Shown: piece after piece, positions 23,348-31,179 of the stretch | Layout: each line of letters begins with the position of its first letter | Numbering within the stretch: the first letter of the stretch is position 1 | Source of the DNA: an uncultured Christensenellaceae bacterium | GTDB taxonomy: Bacteria; Bacillota; Clostridia; Christensenellales; CAG-314 | Reading direction: 5' to 3' | Assembly: GCA_910586905.1 (NCBI GenBank) | Contig: CAJUIV010000014.1 | Location: 1 to 36,735, forward strand | Length of the DNA: 36,735 nucleotides | Notes under the pieces: model-generated | The model's database searches: none | What the model was told of the DNA's origin: nothing | What the model saw: only the letters and a program-made list of their open reading frames with translations | Made by a program: the position numbers and the translations under genes

Positions 23348-23618
23348 GCGTTTGAAATAAATTTGTTTCGAACTTTCCCAAAATTATAATAATTTAGCAA
23401 GATTAAAAGTTTTGTAACAATAAATCATTTACAAATGTCACGATACTAAATTATTAATTGTACTGAGCAAAACGTTATTATTTTTCATTTCACAAATCGC
23501 TAAAACATATAGGATTATTGCTGTTTAAACCTATTTAGCAAAATTTATAACAAATTAGTAGCAAAAATGGTCAAACCATCGGAATGTAAATTGAGGGTGA
23601 AAAATAGCAAAACGGTCA
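23348..23618. other. AT-rich gene-free right end of the element
   Basis: I see no credible gene here. The plus-strand frame from 23567 runs through the arm-type repeats and the hairpin and looks accidental. CATCGGAATGT at 23577-23587 also occurs at the left end (15173-15183). Confidence 0.5.
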
Positions 23619-23705
23619 AAAAAGTCAACATTTTTGAAGAGGAAATGCAATTTTCGGTCAACATAGTAGGGAAAAACTCGTTACAAATGTTGACGAAATG
23701 TGGAC
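23619..23705. repeat. Arm-type integrase site candidates, right end
   Basis: GTCAAC occurs at 23624-23629 (inside a 15-mer that inversely matches 15189-15203) and 23657-23662. In the other direction GTTGAC is at 23689-23694 and GTGGAC at 23700-23705, again 11 bp apart as at the left end. Confidence 0.6.
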
Positions 23706-23745
23706 TTTTTTGCCGTTACATACCTATGGTTTATGACAATAATAT

Positions 23746-23778
23746 AATGCGCTCCCACATTTTGTGTGAGAGCGCATT
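23746..23778. terminator. Hairpin behind the GGGtGRT gene, element-borne
   Basis: A 14-bp stem with one mismatch (23746-23759 with 23765-23778) and loop TTTTG lies 19 bases beyond the GGGtGRT stop. T-runs are short on both strands (TTTT on plus). It comes with the replacement 3' end and probably ends the NifU-like/GGGtGRT transcript. Confidence 0.65.
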
Positions 23779-23796
23779 TTAAGATACAATATATAG

Positions 23797-24795
23797 TTAC
23801 TTTGCTAGGGAAACCGCTACTGCGCAGGCGACGGTTGCGCCGACCATAGGATTGTTGCCCATTCCGATTAAGCCCATCATTTCTACGTGAGCGGGAACGG
23901 AGCTGCTGCCGGCAAACTGCGCGTCGCTGTGCATACGACCGAGAGTATCCGTCATACCGTAAGAAGCGGGACCTGCCGCGACGTTATCCGGGTGTAACGT
24001 ACGACCCGTACCGCCGCCGGAAGCAACGGAAAAATACTTTCTGCCGTTTTCCTGACACCACTTCTTGTAGGTACCTGCAACGGGATGTTGGAAACGCGTG
24101 GGGTTGGTGGAGTTACCCGTAATGGAAACGTCAACCTTTTCGCTGCGCATAATCGCAACGCCTTCGTTTACGTCGTCCGCTCCGTAGCAGCGAACCTTAG
24201 CTCTTTCTCCGTCGGAAAACGCCGTTTCTTTTACAATCGTAAGTTCGCCCGTATAGTATTCGTATTTCGTTTGAACATATGTAAATCCGTTAATGCGAGA
24301 TATTATATATGCGGCATCCTTGCCTAATCCGTTTAAGATGACACGAAGAGGCTTTTTGCGCGCTTTATTAGCGTTACGGGCAATACCTATTGCGCCTTCG
24401 GCTGCGGCGAAGCTTTCGTGTCCCGCAAGGAATGCAAAGCAATCCGTTTCTTCACGAAGAAGCATTGCGCCTAAATTACCGTGTCCCAATCCGACTTTAC
24501 GTTGGTCGGCAACGCTGCCGGGAATACAAAACGCCTGAAGCCCGAGTCCAATGCACTCCGCAGCTTCCGCCGCCGCTTTAACGCCTTTTTTAAACGCGAT
24601 AGCGCATCCGAGAGTGTACGCCCAAACCGCGTTTTCAAACGCTATGGGCTGTACGCCCTTTACAATTTCTTCGACGTTTACTCCGTGAGACAAGCATAAG
24701 TCGCGCGCTTCCTCGAGCGATTTTATTCCGTATTGTTTAAGTTCGGAATTGATTTTGTCTATTCTTCTTTCATAACCTTCAAATCTGATAGCCAT
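23797..24795 (-). CDS. GGGtGRT protein
   Basis: A 332-residue protein of the GGGtGRT family, named for its motif, present here as GGGTGRT at 260-266 within SVASGGGTGRTLHPDN. Other features are GLGHGNLGAMLL, LAGHESFAAAEGAIG and SITGNSTNPTRFQHP. The biochemical role is not established; its constant neighbour is the NifU-like scaffold, here 17 bases upstream, which suggests an iron-sulfur-linked function. GGGAGG lies 8 bases before the ATG. The last 20 codons come from the integrated element: they repeat the stranded copy at 14979-15041 with only synonymous changes, so the protein is unchanged by the insertion. The gene is full length. Confidence 0.95.
   Translation of the reverse strand: MAIRFEGYERRIDKINSELKQYGIKSLEEARDLCLSHGVNVEEIVKGVQPIAFENAVWAYTLGCAIAFKKGVKAAAEAAECIGLGLQAFCIPGSVADQRKVGLGHGNLGAMLLREETDCFAFLAGHESFAAAEGAIGIARNANKARKKPLRVILNGLGKDAAYIISRINGFTYVQTKYEYYTGELTIVKETAFSDGERAKVRCYGADDVNEGVAIMRSEKVDVSITGNSTNPTRFQHPVAGTYKKWCQENGRKYFSVASGGGTGRTLHPDNVAAGPASYGMTDTLGRMHSDAQFAGSSSVPAHVEMMGLIGMGNNPMVGATVACAVAVSLAK
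23834..23860. repeat. Right attachment site (att) of the integrated element
   Basis: The core GTTGCGCCGACCATAGG (23834-23850) plus TTGTTGCCC (23852-23860) matches the left site with one mismatch. Beyond 23860 the sequence is the uninterrupted host gene. Confidence 0.8.
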
Positions 24796-24812
24796 TTTCT
24801 TTTCCTCCCCTG

Positions 24813-25505
24813 TTATTCGTTACGCGGAATTATGTATTTGGCGGCGTTTTCAAAACGTCCGTAGTGTTTTTTTGCCTTTTCAAGAGCTTCGTTTCCCGAT
24901 ACGCCTTCCTGTACCAACTTCATCATAACGCCGAGATTTACATATTCGTAACCGATTATTTCGCCGTTATCGTCCAGCGCGCAGCGGGTTACGTATCCTT
25001 CGGCCATTTCGAGATAACGCGGTCCCTTAACCTTAGTGGAGTACATCGTACCGATTTGACTGCGAAGTCCTTTTCCAAGGTCTTCCAGTCCGGCTCCGAC
25101 GGGAAGACCGGCATCGGAAAATGCAGACTGACTGCGTCCGTACACTATTTGTAAAAACAGTTCTCTCATAGCAACGTTTATAGCGTCGCAAACAAGATCG
25201 GTGTTCAACGCTTCCAACAGCGTCTTTCCGGGCAGAATTTCCGCAGCCATAGCCGCAGAGTGCGTCATACCGGAACAGCCGATTGTTTCAACGAGAGCTT
25301 CTTCTATAACGCCCTGTTTAATATTCAAAGTAAGTTTGCAAGTGCCTTGTTGGGGCGCGCAGCAACCGCAACCGTGAGTAAGCCCGCTGATATCCTTGAT
25401 ATCGTACGCCTGAACCCATTTGCCTTCTTCGGGAATGGGCGCGGGACCGTGATTGCAACCCTTTGCCACGCACTGCATAAGTTCTACTTCGTGTGAGTAT
25501 TGCAT
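24813..25505 (-). CDS. NifU-like iron-sulfur cluster scaffold protein
   Basis: A 230-residue protein of the IscU/NifU N-terminal fold type that accompanies GGGtGRT proteins. Cysteines are placed for cluster assembly: Cys12 and Cys17, the run HGCGCCAPQQGTC (about 44-56) and ETIGCSGMTHSAA (near 76). The C-terminal 100 residues (GYVTRCALDDNGEIIGYEYV onward) are an extra domain not found in short IscU. It acts in the cytoplasm, presumably building Fe-S clusters for a dedicated target. GGAGG lies 10 bases upstream. It is first in a two-gene operon with the GGGtGRT gene, from a good promoter. The target protein is unknown. Confidence 0.9.
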   Translation of the reverse strand: MQYSHEVELMQCVAKGCNHGPAPIPEEGKWVQAYDIKDISGLTHGCGCCAPQQGTCKLTLNIKQGVIEEALVETIGCSGMTHSAAMAAEILPGKTLLEALNTDLVCDAINVAMRELFLQIVYGRSQSAFSDAGLPVGAGLEDLGKGLRSQIGTMYSTKVKGPRYLEMAEGYVTRCALDDNGEIIGYEYVNLGVMMKLVQEGVSGNEALEKAKKHYGRFENAAKYIIPRNE

Positions 25506-25610
25506 AGATTGTTCGTCCTCCGAAATAATTTTAGACGATTGTCAGACGCGAGCGATTTTCGTAAAAAACGCAAATATATTTTAGCGCCGATAATCATCGT
25601 TGATGGCTTT

Positions 25611-25639
25611 ATTATAGCACAACCGCTGCCAATTAGCAA
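25611..25639 (-). promoter_or_regulatory. Promoter of the NifU-like/GGGtGRT operon
   Basis: On the minus strand TTGCTA (25634-25639), 17 bases, then a perfect TATAAT (25611-25616), about 105 bases before the start codon. Confidence 0.7.
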
Positions 25640-25795
25640 AGTTTTTTAACTCTCTTTTAATATTTATAAACTTGATGCCTAGTATAAAAAAAGACAATAT
25701 GCTTTGCCGTATTTAAATTATTTCAAAAAAATTTTTAATCGCATATAAAATTTATCATAATCTAAAATACACGCGAACATAAAAATTAACCGATT
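25640..25795. other. AT-rich spacer, nothing seen
   Basis: Part of the 357-base gap between the NifU-like operon and the Ig-like gene. It has runs of A and T but no frame with a start and ribosome site, no clear hairpin and no second promoter. Confidence 0.5.
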
Positions 25796-25844
25796 AAAAA
25801 AAAACGCGCTTGAAACAAGAATAAACTTGTTTTCAAACGCGTTT
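25796..25844 (-). terminator. Intrinsic terminator of the Ig-like membrane protein gene
   Basis: An interrupted stem (AAACGCG 25802-25808 with 25838-25844, TTGAAA with TTTCAA, CAAG with CTTG) encloses a 6-base loop. On the minus strand it runs into eight T. It begins 19 bases after the gene's stop. Confidence 0.9.
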
Positions 25845-25862
25845 GATTGCTAATTGAATACT

Positions 25863-27200
25863 CTATTTGTTATCTTGAGATTCATCTTCTTTTTCATCGG
25901 AATCTTTGTTATAGTTCACTTTGGTTCCGATTTCGGTCGCTTGTTTGGGTTTGATGCAAAGAAGCACTACGATACCGACTGCGGAAAGTCCCGCTATTAC
26001 GTAAAGAACGATTTTCCAAGCTTCTATTTTTTGAGCCTGTTTTTCCGTTCCTTCGGGAGCATTGACGAACAACAATAATTCAGGGTGGAATTCGACTTGA
26101 TTTTCACCGGAAGAAACTCCCTCGTAGCCGTAAGAATCGACAACGGTATACGTTATTTTGTAAACGGGGGTTTTATCTTTGTTGATATCGTTGTCAACGG
26201 GAGTGATAACGCCGCTTGTAGAAATATTGTTTTCGTATCCTTTCGTAACTTCCTTGCTTTCGCTGTCGTAAATCTTAGTCCAAACACCTTTTACCAATTT
26301 TTCAACTATGTAAGTAACGGTTGTTGAAGACGAATCGGTTATGCTCAGCGACGTAGATATCGAATAAGTAATTCCGGAAGTCAGTCCGTCTTTAGCTTTG
26401 TTTTTCATACTGTCGGACAAATCTACAACGGGATTAGTAAGGTCTTCCGCATAACGTACGAAACTGCTGCTGCGCGCAAGTTCTTTGTCGTTTTTATCTT
26501 TGATTAAATAACGGAAAGTCCACCAACCCGAAGTATTGACGGAAAACGTGCTCGTTACGAGTTTAGCGTCGCCCCATTTTTCTTCTCTGGGGTCTTCGCT
26601 GGGAGTACGGTATTCGATATAAATTTTATCTAAATTGTCTTTTTCGTCCTTATAACCTTCGTCATCTTCCACCATATAATTTATGTTTTCAAACACTTCG
26701 GCTACCTTAGCGGAATCTTTAAGCCACTCGTTGCTTACCATAAAACTGGATTTCATATCCATTTTGTAGTTTTTGTTTTCGGCGTCGAGATATGTCCAAA
26801 ATTTTTCTTCGTTAAAAACTATTTTTTGACGCGGAGCGGTCAACTTGAGCGTAAAACGGGCGGTTAATGCGCTGTTCTCGCTGGACGCAGCTACTATGAT
26901 ATATTCGCCTATAGCCGCAGTCGAGTCTATAGTAACAATACCCGTAGAAGAATCCACCGTAACGCCCTTTCCAGCGCTTTCATCAGCCATCGAGTAAACG
27001 ACGCCTTTGTTGGTAGCGTTGGACGGAGCGACCGTCGCCTTTACCGTCAACGTACCCTCGCCAACTTCACGGCTATCGGACGCTTTATCGAAACTAACTC
27101 CCGTAACGGCTACGTTATCTTCGGCGAAAGCCAAAGTTACGGTTGAACACAATGATACCAACAGCACCAAAGTTATAAACAAACTTACAAACTTTTTCAC
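25863..27200 (-). CDS. Exported Ig-like protein with C-terminal membrane anchor
   Basis: A 445-residue surface protein. I start it at the GTG at 27200, because GGAGG is 7 bases upstream and the signal peptide (KKFVSLFITLVLLVS, cleaved near AFA-ED) then has a normal length. An upstream ATG would add 16 residues lacking any ribosome site. Residues about 30-120 form a Big_2-type Ig-like domain (VTGVSFDKAS, VAPSNATNK, VDSSTGIVTI). The middle (about 125-400) is beta-rich and of unknown family, with repeated TVTYIVEKL and KITYTVVDSYG patterns. One membrane helix (about 395-418) is followed by a highly charged cytoplasmic tail ending DEKEDESQDNK. It is a single-gene unit with its own promoter and terminator. 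Function unknown. Confidence 0.82.
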   Translation of the reverse strand: MKKFVSLFITLVLLVSLCSTVTLAFAEDNVAVTGVSFDKASDSREVGEGTLTVKATVAPSNATNKGVVYSMADESAGKGVTVDSSTGIVTIDSTAAIGEYIIVAASSENSALTARFTLKLTAPRQKIVFNEEKFWTYLDAENKNYKMDMKSSFMVSNEWLKDSAKVAEVFENINYMVEDDEGYKDEKDNLDKIYIEYRTPSEDPREEKWGDAKLVTSTFSVNTSGWWTFRYLIKDKNDKELARSSSFVRYAEDLTNPVVDLSDSMKNKAKDGLTSGITYSISTSLSITDSSSTTVTYIVEKLVKGVWTKIYDSESKEVTKGYENNISTSGVITPVDNDINKDKTPVYKITYTVVDSYGYEGVSSGENQVEFHPELLLFVNAPEGTEKQAQKIEAWKIVLYVIAGLSAVGIVVLLCIKPKQATEIGTKVNYNKDSDEKEDESQDNK

Positions 27201-27276
27201 AATAATTCCTCCGAAGGACTTAAACAGTCCCACATTAGCATACTTCAAAAAACGGTATTACACCGCATATGCAATT

Positions 27277-27305
27277 ATTTTACATTTAATTGCGTTTCTT
27301 GTCAA
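27277..27305 (-). promoter_or_regulatory. Promoter of the Ig-like membrane protein gene
   Basis: On the minus strand a perfect TTGACA (27300-27305), 17 bases, then TAAAAT (27277-27282), about 75 bases before the GTG start. Confidence 0.8.
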
Positions 27306-27585
27306 CTTTTTACGCTAAGTTCACTAGGCGGAAATCCGACTCTGAATATTTTACGTATATTACAAGCCTTGTCCCGTTCAAAATACTTTTTCGGCTGCTT
27401 ATTACGCGTCGCCGAAACTATAAATCGAATATAGCAATATAGCTGTCAGTAAAAGCGGCTTATAAAATGAATTTCTTTATTCGTCAAATAAACACAATTT
27501 ATGTCGAAAGCATAATTTAAATAGTAACGAGGATAGTTCGTCTTAATCTAAAATCTACCGATTACTAAACTAATGGAGTACTCAA
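27306..27585. other. Intergenic region with no further signal recognised
   Basis: The 385-base gap between divergent genes holds the promoter at 27277-27305 and the ribosome site TGGAG at 27574-27578. I find no credible sigma-A pair for the plus-strand gene and no small gene. Confidence 0.45.
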
Positions 27586-28098
27586 GTGAAGGAAATAGCT
27601 ACTTTATTTATTACCGCGATAATCGTATCGTTAGATAGTTTTGTAGCGGGGTTTTCATTATCACTTAACAAAAAAGCGAATTTAACCCTTCCTTCCGCAG
27701 TCGCTTTGATAACGTTGCTTTTATGCGCGGCAACAACGTTTATAGGACGTTATTTTGTTGCGCTGTTTGAAGATTACGCCAACGTTTTAGGAGCGGTAAT
27801 GCTGACGTTACTTGCGATAATAAATCTGCTAAAACAAGAAGAACAGCAATTTACTTTGCAAAACGTAACCATTGGCGAAAGCCTCGTTATCGGAATAGCG
27901 GTAGGCATGGACGCTTCAATAGCAAATTTAACGCTTGCAACGGGAAGCACTGCGTTCGTTGCGCCTATCGTATTTGCGGTAACGCACTACTTTACGATGC
28001 TGCTCGGTCAAATATTAGCGCGCAAAATAGCTATTCCCAAATCTAACGTTTTTTCCGCAGTCATACTGTTTGCGTTAGCTATCACAAAAATAGTTTAA
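27586..28098 (+). CDS. MntP/YtaF-family small membrane protein
   Basis: A 170-residue membrane protein with about six hydrophobic helices. It starts with GTG, supported by TGGAG 7 bases upstream. Two acidic motifs inside helices, SLDSFVAGFSL (near 15-25) and GMDASIANL (near 107-115), are the repeat signatures of the MntP/YtaF family, which includes manganese exporters and the sporulation protein YtaF. The internal repeat supports an inverted-duplicate fold. Manganese export is known for MntP, but which branch this belongs to is not clear from sequence, so metal export is inferred. Its short length (about 185-210 is usual) still covers both motifs. It converges on the ricT operon. Confidence 0.85.
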   Translation: MKEIATLFITAIIVSLDSFVAGFSLSLNKKANLTLPSAVALITLLLCAATTFIGRYFVALFEDYANVLGAVMLTLLAIINLLKQEEQQFTLQNVTIGESLVIGIAVGMDASIANLTLATGSTAFVAPIVFAVTHYFTMLLGQILARKIAIPKSNVFSAVILFALAITKIV

Positions 28099-28100
28099 AT

Positions 28101-28125
28101 AAAAAAAGCGCCGTATTAGCGGCGC
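28101..28125 (-). terminator. Intrinsic terminator of the tmk-holB-ricT operon
   Basis: A 6-bp GC stem, GCGCCG (28108-28113) with CGGCGC (28120-28125), and a 6-base loop run on the minus strand into seven T. It lies 17 bases after the ricT stop and could weakly end the convergent MntP-type transcript too. Confidence 0.85.
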
Positions 28126-28142
28126 AAATTTAAGAGAAATAA

Positions 28143-29048
28143 TTATTCTTCGTTAACGTCAGTTTCCGTATCGTCGTTTTCGGAGTCTGCGCATTCTTCC
28201 GCAGAAGCTTGGCACTCTTTACACGGGGACGAATATTCTGGCGTTATACCCAGTTTTGCCAAATCGTATTCGTGCAGTTCGGTCGATTCGTCCTTTAAAG
28301 TGATACGCGCGACCACGGTTTGCCTCAACAAATCGACGCTGACAACCGTACCCAGTCCGTCGGGAGTAGTTATTTCCTGATTTATTTTAGGCATAAACTT
28401 TAACGTTTCGGCATAGTAATCGTCTTCGTACTTCAAACAGCACATAAGTCTGCCGCATAAACCCGAAATTTTTGTGGGATTTAGCGAAAGTCCCTGATGT
28501 TTAGCCATTTTTATAGATACTCGCGTAAAATCCGCAAGGTAGTCGTTACAACAGCATACTCTACCGCAAGGACCTAATCCTCCTTTCATTTTACACTCGT
28601 CGCGAATACCTATCTGCCTCAATTCTATACGCATGCGAAACGCGTTCGCCAAATCTTTTACAAGTTCGCGAAAATCGATTCTGTTATCCGAAGTAAAATA
28701 AAATATCACTTTACCGTTGTCGAAAGTAAATTCCGCGTCTACAATCTTCATGTCCAGTTTACGTTTATTTACAAGCTCTTGCGCTTGACGTATAGACGGC
28801 GTCCTTTTTTCGACGTTCGCTCGATACTGCGCCAAATCTTTTTCCGTCGCTTTGCGCACTACGGCTTTTAACTCGCCTTTAATTTCGGCGTCGTCTACTT
28901 CGCAATTACTCATAGTAACTTCGCCGTATTCCACGCCGCGAGCCGTTTCCACTATCGCGCCGTCGCCGTTAACGAACGAAATATTTTTCGGGTCGAAATA
29001 ATACGTTTTACCCTTTTCTTTAAATTTAACTCCTATTACGTTAGCCAT
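28143..29048 (-). CDS. ricT: RicT/YaaT-type PSP1-domain iron-sulfur protein
   Basis: A 301-residue cytoplasmic protein of the PSP1/YaaT family. In Bacillus, RicT with RicA and RicF forms a complex that carries two 4Fe-4S clusters and acts on RNA maturation and developmental control. The cluster ligands are evident here: Cys152, Cys161, Cys165-167 (GLGPCGRVCCC) and Cys198, 203, 204 (GLCGRLMCC). The N-terminal PSP1 fold has VGVKF-like and VVETARGVEYG segments. The C-terminal 35 residues are acidic and Cys-containing, beyond the conserved part. The ribosome site GGAG is about 14 bases from the ATG, a little far. It is last in a three-gene operon after tmk and holB, an order typical of Firmicutes. 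Confidence 0.93.
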   Translation of the reverse strand: MANVIGVKFKEKGKTYYFDPKNISFVNGDGAIVETARGVEYGEVTMSNCEVDDAEIKGELKAVVRKATEKDLAQYRANVEKRTPSIRQAQELVNKRKLDMKIVDAEFTFDNGKVIFYFTSDNRIDFRELVKDLANAFRMRIELRQIGIRDECKMKGGLGPCGRVCCCNDYLADFTRVSIKMAKHQGLSLNPTKISGLCGRLMCCLKYEDDYYAETLKFMPKINQEITTPDGLGTVVSVDLLRQTVVARITLKDESTELHEYDLAKLGITPEYSSPCKECQASAEECADSENDDTETDVNEE

Positions 29049-29073
29049 AAATTTTATTTGACTCCATTTTTAT

Positions 29074-30060
29074 TTAACGCTCTTCTCTGCAAAGATAACG
29101 TATTTGCAGCAAATCGGTTAAAAGCCTGTCTATACTTACGACGAGATTAGCTCCGCCGTCCAAACGTTTTTTAGCCGAATCCAATCGTTCGATACAAGAT
29201 ACGGCTGCGCTTAAAGTATAGTTTGCGCAAATTTTGTTTATTTCTTCGGAAAACGCGGGCAATCTGACCAAGTCGGGCTGCAAACGGTATATTATGCTTT
29301 CTCTGAGCAGTAAAACGTAACAACTCAAAAATTCGTAAACGCAGTCGCGGTTTGCTACTATTCTCGAAGCGTACAACAGAGCGTTCTTAGTCGACGTCAT
29401 ATTCATTGCAGCGTCCAAAGCGGTCTCGTAAGACTTGAAAGCCGAAGAATTCAACAGCAAACTTTCCGCCGTCTCTACGCTGCCTCCGCTCAAAGCCGCT
29501 GCCATTTCGCACGAGCGCTCGTCGAATCCTTTGCCTGAAACGGCTGTTTTTACTTCGTCGATACTCAATTTATTTTGCTTTATTATTTGGCATCTCGACC
29601 TTACCGTCGGCAACAGCGACTCGGCGTCGCTTACCCCGATAAAAATATAAACTCCGTCTTGCGGTTCTTCGAGCGTTTTTAACAGTTTATTCTGCCAAAC
29701 GTCCGAACCGACGCCGGCAACCGACGATACGGCGTTAACCAAAAACACGCGCCGTTCTCCGCTGTCGACAGGGCGCTTATAGCTTTCTTCCACCAAATAG
29801 CTTATATCCGCTACCGTCAGCCTGTTTTTCTGCGAGTCGGCGGGCAAATTGATAACGTCTTGATGCGCGCCTATTACAACCTTTTTACAGGTTTCGCAAT
29901 CGCACCCCAAATGATCGGGACACAACGTTACCATAGCGCACTCTTTCAAAAGCGCTGGAATATATTGTTTTTCGCCCACAACTACGTACGCGTGAGCCGC
30001 GCTGCCGTTGGCAAAAACTCCCCGTAAATATTCACCGACGTTTTTATCGAACGGAATCAC
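29074..30060 (-). CDS. holB: DNA polymerase III delta' subunit
   Basis: A 328-residue clamp-loader subunit. The AAA-like fold is clear (RRVFLVNAVSSVAG, KLLKTLEEP, TVRSRCQII, SRC being the conserved motif), but Walker A is absent, as expected for delta', which does not bind ATP. A Cys cluster (CPDHLGCDCETCKK, about 47-60) is the family zinc module. It starts with GTG overlapping the tmk stop (GTGA), with GAGGAG 8 bases upstream. The overlap indicates translational coupling. Protein length and the C-terminal collar region are normal. It works at the replication fork to load the sliding clamp. Confidence 0.94.
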   Translation of the reverse strand: MIPFDKNVGEYLRGVFANGSAAHAYVVVGEKQYIPALLKECAMVTLCPDHLGCDCETCKKVVIGAHQDVINLPADSQKNRLTVADISYLVEESYKRPVDSGERRVFLVNAVSSVAGVGSDVWQNKLLKTLEEPQDGVYIFIGVSDAESLLPTVRSRCQIIKQNKLSIDEVKTAVSGKGFDERSCEMAAALSGGSVETAESLLLNSSAFKSYETALDAAMNMTSTKNALLYASRIVANRDCVYEFLSCYVLLLRESIIYRLQPDLVRLPAFSEEINKICANYTLSAAVSCIERLDSAKKRLDGGANLVVSIDRLLTDLLQIRYLCREER

Positions 30061-30680
30061 TTAAACACTCCTCTTTTGACAAGCGCTTGACGCAATAAAG
30101 ACTGAGTTTGTTCGGCGGTTCCGCCGGCGTCAATCACTTCGAACTTATCGGGATTTTCGGCAATTAAATTTTTATATCCTTGATAAACTTTTTGATGGAA
30201 GCTGAAATCAACCGATTCCATTCGGTCGTTTTTGTCCGCTCCTCCTTTGCGCTTAAACGCCTGTTCGGGCGACAAATCGAGAAAAATAGTAAAATCGGGC
30301 ATATATTCGCCTACTGCAAGTTCGTTTAGCTTAACGATTTTATCGAGTCCCAATTCTCTTCCTAATCCTTGATATACGTAGGAGGAATGAACGAACCTGT
30401 CGCAAAATACGATTTTACCTTGATTTAAAGCGGGTTTAACAATATCTTTCAAGTGCTGGATACGCGCGGCTGCGTACAAAAAAGCTTCGCACATATCGTC
30501 CATTTCGCTGTTATTAGCGTCTAAAATTATTTTACGTATTTGCTCTGCAATATCGCTGCCGCCGGGTTCGCGCGTGAACACGACGTCGTATCCCCGTTCC
30601 GAACAGTACTCTTTCAAACGCCGAGTCTGATGGGTTTTTCCGACTCCGTCGCATCCCTCAATCGTAATAAAATTGCGCAT
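30057..30680 (-). CDS. tmk: Thymidylate kinase
   Basis: A 207-residue cytoplasmic kinase that turns dTMP into dTDP for DNA synthesis. The P-loop is GCDGVGKT (9-16), the dTMP-binding REPGG is at 37-41, the catalytic DR is at Asp94-Arg95 (CDRFVHSSYVYQG), and a lid region, RKGGADKNDRME, follows. Length and motif order are those of bacterial Tmk. AGAGG lies 11 bases before the ATG. It is first in the tmk-holB-ricT operon and overlaps holB by four bases. Confidence 0.97.
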   Translation of the reverse strand: MRNFITIEGCDGVGKTHQTRRLKEYCSERGYDVVFTREPGGSDIAEQIRKIILDANNSEMDDMCEAFLYAAARIQHLKDIVKPALNQGKIVFCDRFVHSSYVYQGLGRELGLDKIVKLNELAVGEYMPDFTIFLDLSPEQAFKRKGGADKNDRMESVDFSFHQKVYQGYKNLIAENPDKFEVIDAGGTAEQTQSLLRQALVKRGVFK

Positions 30681-30713
30681 AATAAATTTGCCTCTTAAAA
30701 AATCGTTAATAAT

Positions 30714-30742
30714 ATCTTAACACAAACGAACTCAAATTACAA
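30714..30742 (-). promoter_or_regulatory. Promoter of the tmk operon
   Basis: On the minus strand TTGTAA (30737-30742), 17 bases, then TAAGAT (30714-30719), about 33 bases before tmk. Confidence 0.5.
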
Positions 30743-30800
30743 GTATAATACGGTCGAGCTTAACAGAGATTTTACGACGGAGAATAAATCGCATTTGGGG

Positions 30801-30829
30801 TTGACAAAAAAGTTACTAAAAAGTATACT
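30801..30829 (+). promoter_or_regulatory. Promoter of the MGMT-like gene
   Basis: A perfect TTGACA (30801-30806), 17 bases and TATACT (30824-30829), about 37 bases before the ATG. Confidence 0.85.
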
Positions 30830-30866
30830 TGTGATAATTAGATGAAATAATCAAGGTATAAACCAA

Positions 30867-31178
30867 ATGTCAATCGGGTTTTTCGAAAAAGTCTACGAAC
30901 AAGTAAAACTGATACCCTTAGGTAAAGTGGCTACGTACGGACAAATAGCGCGGCTGTGCGGAAACAAACGAATGTCCCGTCAAGTCGGATGGGCTTTACA
31001 CGTTAATCCCGAACCGTACTCGATACCGTGCCATCGCGTCGTTAACCGTAACGGAAAAGTATCTTCAGCCTTTGCTTTCGGCGGAGCGAACGTTCAATAC
31101 GAGTTGCTGAAAAACGAGGGCGTAAATTTTATAGATAACGAAACGGTAGATTTAAAAAAACATATTTGGGAGAAATAA
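30867..31178 (+). CDS. MGMT-family protein (methylated-DNA cysteine methyltransferase domain only)
   Basis: A 103-residue protein equal to the C-terminal DNA-binding domain of O6-alkylguanine-DNA alkyltransferase. It shows the winged-helix part (GKVATYGQIARLCGN), the arginine-finger region (SRQVGWAL) and the active-site motif PCHRVV with Cys55. Alkyltransferase-like proteins lack this cysteine, so this one could still accept alkyl groups, but it has no N-terminal domain. Its second step would be DNA repair in the cytoplasm (inferred). It is first of three genes on the plus strand; the next starts two bases after its stop, with its ribosome site inside this gene. Confidence 0.92.
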   Translation: MSIGFFEKVYEQVKLIPLGKVATYGQIARLCGNKRMSRQVGWALHVNPEPYSIPCHRVVNRNGKVSSAFAFGGANVQYELLKNEGVNFIDNETVDLKKHIWEK

Positions 31179-31179
31179 A

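Larger units (their letters stand above)
15016..23850. mobile_element. 8.8 kb integrative element in the GGGtGRT gene 3' end
   Basis: The element is bounded by direct repeats of the GGGtGRT gene end (core copies 15016-15032 and 23834-23850, 8,818 bp apart). It carries a tyrosine recombinase, a sigma-like HTH protein, a zinc-ribbon protein, a DUF4143-type ATPase, a giant subtilisin/LRR surface protein and small open frames. The right end brings its own replacement last codons, stop and hairpin, so the host gene stays intact. No relaxase, replication, coupling or phage structural gene is visible, so it is not self-transmissible by itself. Arm-like repeats lie 140 bp inside the left end and 130-230 bp inside the right end. 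The family is unknown to me. Confidence 0.82.

Noticed and set aside
23567..23782. A 71-codon plus-strand open frame at the element's right end
   Set aside because: It covers the arm-type repeats and the hairpin and lacks a ribosome site.
27201..27248. Earlier ATG for the Ig-like membrane protein
   Set aside because: There is no ribosome site before it, while the GTG at 27200 has GGAGG at 7 bases and a standard signal peptide.
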